Source: Burkholderia anthina (GTDB lineage Bacteria; Pseudomonadota; Gammaproteobacteria; Burkholderiales; Burkholderiaceae). Taken from it: a DNA stretch of 64,000 nucleotides. The number at the start of each line of letters is the position of its first letter. The first letter of the stretch is position 1. Location: NCBI RefSeq assembly GCF_902498995.1, contig NZ_CABVLY010000036.1:1-64000 (forward strand), given 5' to 3'. Both the position numbers and the translations under genes were made by a program. The notes below the pieces were generated by a model that saw only the letters and a list, made by a program, of their open reading frames with translations, did no database searches and was not told where the DNA came from. Of this stretch, positions 61,376 to 64,000 are shown piece after piece.

Positions 61376-62209
61376 ATGACATATGCTGACGGCGCGCCAC
61401 TCGTCGAGTGGTTCTCGCAAGCCGATATAGCGGCCGCTGCCGCTTATTCGAACGAATATCGCGCAATCGAGCGCGACATATTTGCCGGTATTCAAATCGG
61501 TGCCGGTAAATCCGACCTCGGCCCGGTCGATTTTGCGCAATGCCATGCGCGCCTGCGCCAGATCGGTTTCAGTACGCTCGGCTACGGCGCGTACGAAATG
61601 ATCGGGCGGCGCATTCTGTGCGCCCACCTGCTGCGCGACCTCGCGCCGGCCACCTTTATTCAGCCGTATATCGAGGGCATGCTCTACGAGAGCGACCCGC
61701 GGTTCGCGCAGGTGCGGCAAAGCGGCTTTCCGGTCGCGTGGCGGCTCGACGAGATCGAGTCGTCCGCGCAGGGCAGCGGCGATCGCAAGGTGCTCGCGCT
61801 CGCGGGCCATCTGCGTGCGCATGCGATGAACAGCGGCGTGATCTTCAGCCTGTCGGCGCCGCGGCTCGACCTGCGGGTGGCCGTGAACGTGACGTCGGAA
61901 GCGCACGGCACCGAGTGGATCGACGATCGCGTGATCGGCGGCGCGCTGTCGGTGAGCCTCGCCGTGCATCGCGTCGCGCTGCCGTTCCTCGAGGCGCGCA
62001 TCGCGCGCATGCGCGGCTTCGCGCTCGCCGACGAGCAGCAGCAGGTGCTCGACCGGCTCGTGCACGGGCTGTCCGACCAGGAGATCGCGAGCGCGCTGCG
62101 CACGTCGCTGCACAAGGTCGGCCACCATATCCGCTCGCTCGAAAAACTCTTCAACGTGCAGAACCGCGCCCAGCTCGCGTATCTCGCCGCGCGCCGCCTG
62201 CAGCCCTGA
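61376..62209 (+). CDS. LuxR family regulator (solo) upstream of sctV
   Basis: 277 residues from the ATG at 61376; a GTG at 61331 is an alternative start. The GerE-like HTH at the end (LADEQQQVLDRLVHGLSDQE then HKVGHHIRSLEKLFNVQNRA) is slightly divergent: HHIRSLEK replaces the usual HxxNIxxK. The N-terminal part resembles that of the divergent LuxR protein in size, suggesting an old duplication. Being the last gene before the type III locus on the same strand, it may control it; this is inference. Confidence 0.85.
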   Translation: MTYADGAPLVEWFSQADIAAAAAYSNEYRAIERDIFAGIQIGAGKSDLGPVDFAQCHARLRQIGFSTLGYGAYEMIGRRILCAHLLRDLAPATFIQPYIEGMLYESDPRFAQVRQSGFPVAWRLDEIESSAQGSGDRKVLALAGHLRAHAMNSGVIFSLSAPRLDLRVAVNVTSEAHGTEWIDDRVIGGALSVSLAVHRVALPFLEARIARMRGFALADEQQQVLDRLVHGLSDQEIASALRTSLHKVGHHIRSLEKLFNVQNRAQLAYLAARRLQP

Positions 62210-62449
62210 CCCGACGCGCGCGTTGGCGCGCCGCAGCATGATGGAAGCGGTTCCGGCGATGCGCTCGCGCAGGCGTCGCCGGGTTTCGTAGTCCGATCCG
62301 ATCGTCGCCGGCAAACGCGCTTTCGCGCTACGAGGCGGGTGCCTTTTTCCGCCGTTTCGCGTCGCTACACTCGTCCCATTCCACGCACCGCACGGCGCGG
62401 GGCAGCGATTGCCCGCGCGATGCGGCGATAACGACAGGACGACGGCACG
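62210..62449 (+). promoter_or_regulatory. Upstream region of the type III secretion locus
   Basis: 240 bp between the LuxR gene and sctV. TACACT near 62373 could be a -10 box with no good -35, as expected for an activated promoter. I searched for an hrpII-type TTCG-N16-TTCG box and did not find one. Confidence 0.3.
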
Positions 62450-64000
62450 ATGGCAGAACCGAAGGCGCTTCCCCGCGACTGGCAGCGGATGTTTTCCGCC
62501 GGCCGCGGCGTGTCCGGGCAGCGTCTCGGCGCGTCGCCTCGCGCCGATCTGTTTCTCGGCACGTTCATCGTCGCGGTCGTCGCGCTGTTCATCCTGCCGC
62601 TGCCGCAAGCCGCGCTCGACGGGATGATCTCGCTGAATCTGGCCGCGAGCGTCGTGCTGCTGACGGTGTCGACCTACGTGCCGTCGGCGGTCAGCTTCTC
62701 GTCGTTTCCCGCGCTGCTGCTGTTCACGACGCTGTTCCGGCTCGCGCTGAACATCGCGTCGTGCAAGCTGATCCTGCTGCACGCGAACGCCGGCCACGTG
62801 ATCGACGCGTTCGGCCGGCTCGTGGTCGGCAACAACGTGGTGGTGGGCGGCGTGGTGTTCCTCGTGATCGCCGTCGTGCAGTTCATCGTGATCGCGAAAG
62901 GGTCGGAACGGGTGGCCGAGGTCGGCGCGCGCTTCTCGCTCGACGCGATGCCGGGCAAGCAGATGAGCATCGACGCGGATCTGCGCGCGGGCATCATCAG
63001 CGCCGACGAGGCGCGCGAGCGCCGCGAGAAGCTCGAGCAGGAATCGCAGATGCACGGCGCGATGGACGGCGCGATGAAGTTCGTGAAGGGCGATGCGATC
63101 GCGGGCCTCGTGATCGCGTTCATCAACATCGTCGCGGGGATCGCGGTCGGCACGCTGATGCACGGCATGGATATCGGCCAGGCGCTGCAGCGCTACGCGA
63201 TCCTGACCGTCGGCGACGGCATGGCGTCGCAGATCCCGTCGCTGCTCGTGTCGATCGCGGCCGGCATCGTGACGACGCGCGTCGCGACGCGCGATGCGCG
63301 GCAGCGCCAGCTCGGCGAACAGCTGGGCGAGCAGCTCGGCGCGCATCCGCGCGCGCTGCTGATCGCGGCGCTCGTGCTGGCCGGCTTTCTCGTCGTGCCC
63401 GGGTTCCCGAAGTGGTCGTTCGCGCTGATCGCGCTCGGCCTCGGCGCATTCGCGTTCACGCAGCTGCGGCGCAAGACCACCGCGCCGAGCTTCAACCTGA
63501 TCCAGATCGCGGGGCGCGTCGGCGCGGCCGACGACGGTCAGCCCGCGAAGGCGTCGCACGCGGCGGGCGTCACGTCGCTGATCGCGGTGTCGCTGTCCGA
63601 CGACCTGCGCACGACGTTGAACCTCGCGCAGTTGCAGGCCGCGCTGTCGAGCGCGAAGGCGCGTGTCGATGCGGACATCGGCACGGTGTTTCCGCGCATC
63701 ACGCTGAACGACGAAGAGGGCGCGCCGGTCGGCACCTATCGGATCTACCTGCAGGACGTGCTCGTCGCGCACGGCGCGCTGAAGCCGGGCTGGCTGCTGT
63801 GGGACGGCGTCGCGCCGCTGCCGGAGCGCGCGGAGCGCCAGCCGGCCGAGGCGTTCGGGCCGTTCGCGACCGCGCTGTGGATCAAGCCCGACGGCGCCGC
63901 GCCCGACGGCAAGTGGCTGACGAGCGAAAGCGCGCTCGCCGCGCACGTCGAGCAGATCGTGCGCCAGCATGCGGACGAGCTGCTCGGCATCCAGGAGACG
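62450..64000 (+). CDS. sctV: Type III secretion export gate protein SctV (partial, 3' end outside window)
   Basis: The frame is open for 517 codons to the end of the window. About eight hydrophobic segments occupy residues 30-330, starting DLFLGTFIVAVVALFILPLP. The FHIPEP-family signature appears in FSLDAMPGKQMSIDADLRAG and RREKLEQESQMHGAMDGAMK, whose wording (QMHGAMDGAMKFVKGDAIAG) fits the SctV/HrcV virulence branch rather than flagellar FlhA. The cytoplasmic ring-forming domain begins near 345. SctV forms the nonameric export gate in the inner membrane. AGGA at 62436-62439 precedes the ATG. It opens a T3SS operon that lies beyond the window. Confidence 0.93.
   Translation, partial: MAEPKALPRDWQRMFSAGRGVSGQRLGASPRADLFLGTFIVAVVALFILPLPQAALDGMISLNLAASVVLLTVSTYVPSAVSFSSFPALLLFTTLFRLALNIASCKLILLHANAGHVIDAFGRLVVGNNVVVGGVVFLVIAVVQFIVIAKGSERVAEVGARFSLDAMPGKQMSIDADLRAGIISADEARERREKLEQESQMHGAMDGAMKFVKGDAIAGLVIAFINIVAGIAVGTLMHGMDIGQALQRYAILTVGDGMASQIPSLLVSIAAGIVTTRVATRDARQRQLGEQLGEQLGAHPRALLIAALVLAGFLVVPGFPKWSFALIALGLGAFAFTQLRRKTTAPSFNLIQIAGRVGAADDGQPAKASHAAGVTSLIAVSLSDDLRTTLNLAQLQAALSSAKARVDADIGTVFPRITLNDEEGAPVGTYRIYLQDVLVAHGALKPGWLLWDGVAPLPERAERQPAEAFGPFATALWIKPDGAAPDGKWLTSESALAAHVEQIVRQHADELLGIQET

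Noticed and set aside
61193..63970. A 925-codon open frame on the minus strand opposite the LuxR and sctV genes
   Set aside because: Arg/His/Asp-rich low-complexity product without motifs; the plus-strand genes have clear domains.
62450..64000. Flagellar FlhA
   Set aside because: Wording around the FHIPEP signature (QMSIDADLRAG, AMDGAMKFVKGD) fits the virulence SctV branch, and no flagellar genes are adjacent.
1..64000. CRISPR arrays, rRNA or tRNA genes
   Set aside because: No regularly spaced direct repeats, rRNA segments or tRNA cloverleaf sequences were recognised by eye; a tRNA scan and a CRISPR search would settle this.

Overview
The window is high-GC (about 67%) DNA with dense, short-spaced genes. 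Its gene content points to a member of the Burkholderia cepacia complex, and probably to a secondary chromosome: accessory catabolic operons, solo LuxR regulators, many LysR regulators, a nadV/nadM NAD-salvage pair and the start of a non-flagellar type III secretion locus. The species call is inference from protein style; no rRNA or tRNA gene was seen.

Layout. 1-501: right end of an IS200/IS605-type element abutting the 3' remnant of a nitronate monooxygenase gene. 498-6021: M20 peptidase, LDH2-type dehydrogenase, TfoX-like protein, NnrU protein, GABA-type permease. 6462-9992: a three-gene cassette of Rieske oxygenase, rubredoxin and flavoprotein reductase, closed by a strong terminator, then a LysR gene. 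10192-11981: TauE exporter, DUF488 and DUF2945 proteins. 12185-15546: putrescine (Puu-type) operon of oxidase, cupin regulator and glutamylputrescine synthetase-like enzyme. 15620-16582: low-GC orphan with a PD-(D/E)XK-like core. 16681-17883: LprI-like protein and amidase. 18030-24815: two divergent operons combining SpeE-like membrane aminopropyltransferase and FAD amine oxidase (minus) with DUF350, SPFH/SHOCT, double DUF4178, a Gly/Ser lipoprotein and SpeD (plus). 25456-28003: NadM-Nudix and NadV. 28101-33295: LysR, CaiB-type CoA-transferase, acyl-CoA dehydrogenase, EtfB and EtfA, then an NCS1 permease to 34870.

34878-36494 is an accessory patch: IS5-family transposase remnant, a stray copy of the nadV 3' end, and a low-GC two-gene operon of an M35-like (aspzincin) metallopeptidase overlapping an exported partner, a plausible toxin/immunity pair. 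36599-39558: MocR regulator with divergent EamA transporter, and a DUF3088 protein. 39643-43429: cystathionine beta-lyase-like enzyme, cystine-type ABC transporter and a candidate Cys-containing leader peptide. 43779-46041: lysA and divergent lysR. 46117-54312: GNATs, DUF4142, HAD phosphatase, ModA-like protein, YefM-YoeB module with repeated TGTAC operators, YcaQ/AlkX-like protein, a candidate small RNA at 52676-52843, and a DHA2 MFS pump. 54615-57122: trehalase, a broken oprB remnant and a small membrane protein. 57624-60079: a promoter, a leader of about 740 nt with two well-formed small ORFs, and an SLC11 transporter whose metal-site residues resemble the magnesium-transporting branch. 60186-62209: two divergent solo LuxR genes, followed by sctV, which runs off the window.

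Most interesting: the polyamine/membrane gene set, the M35-like pair, the NRAMP-related transporter with its leader, and the orphan ncRNA.
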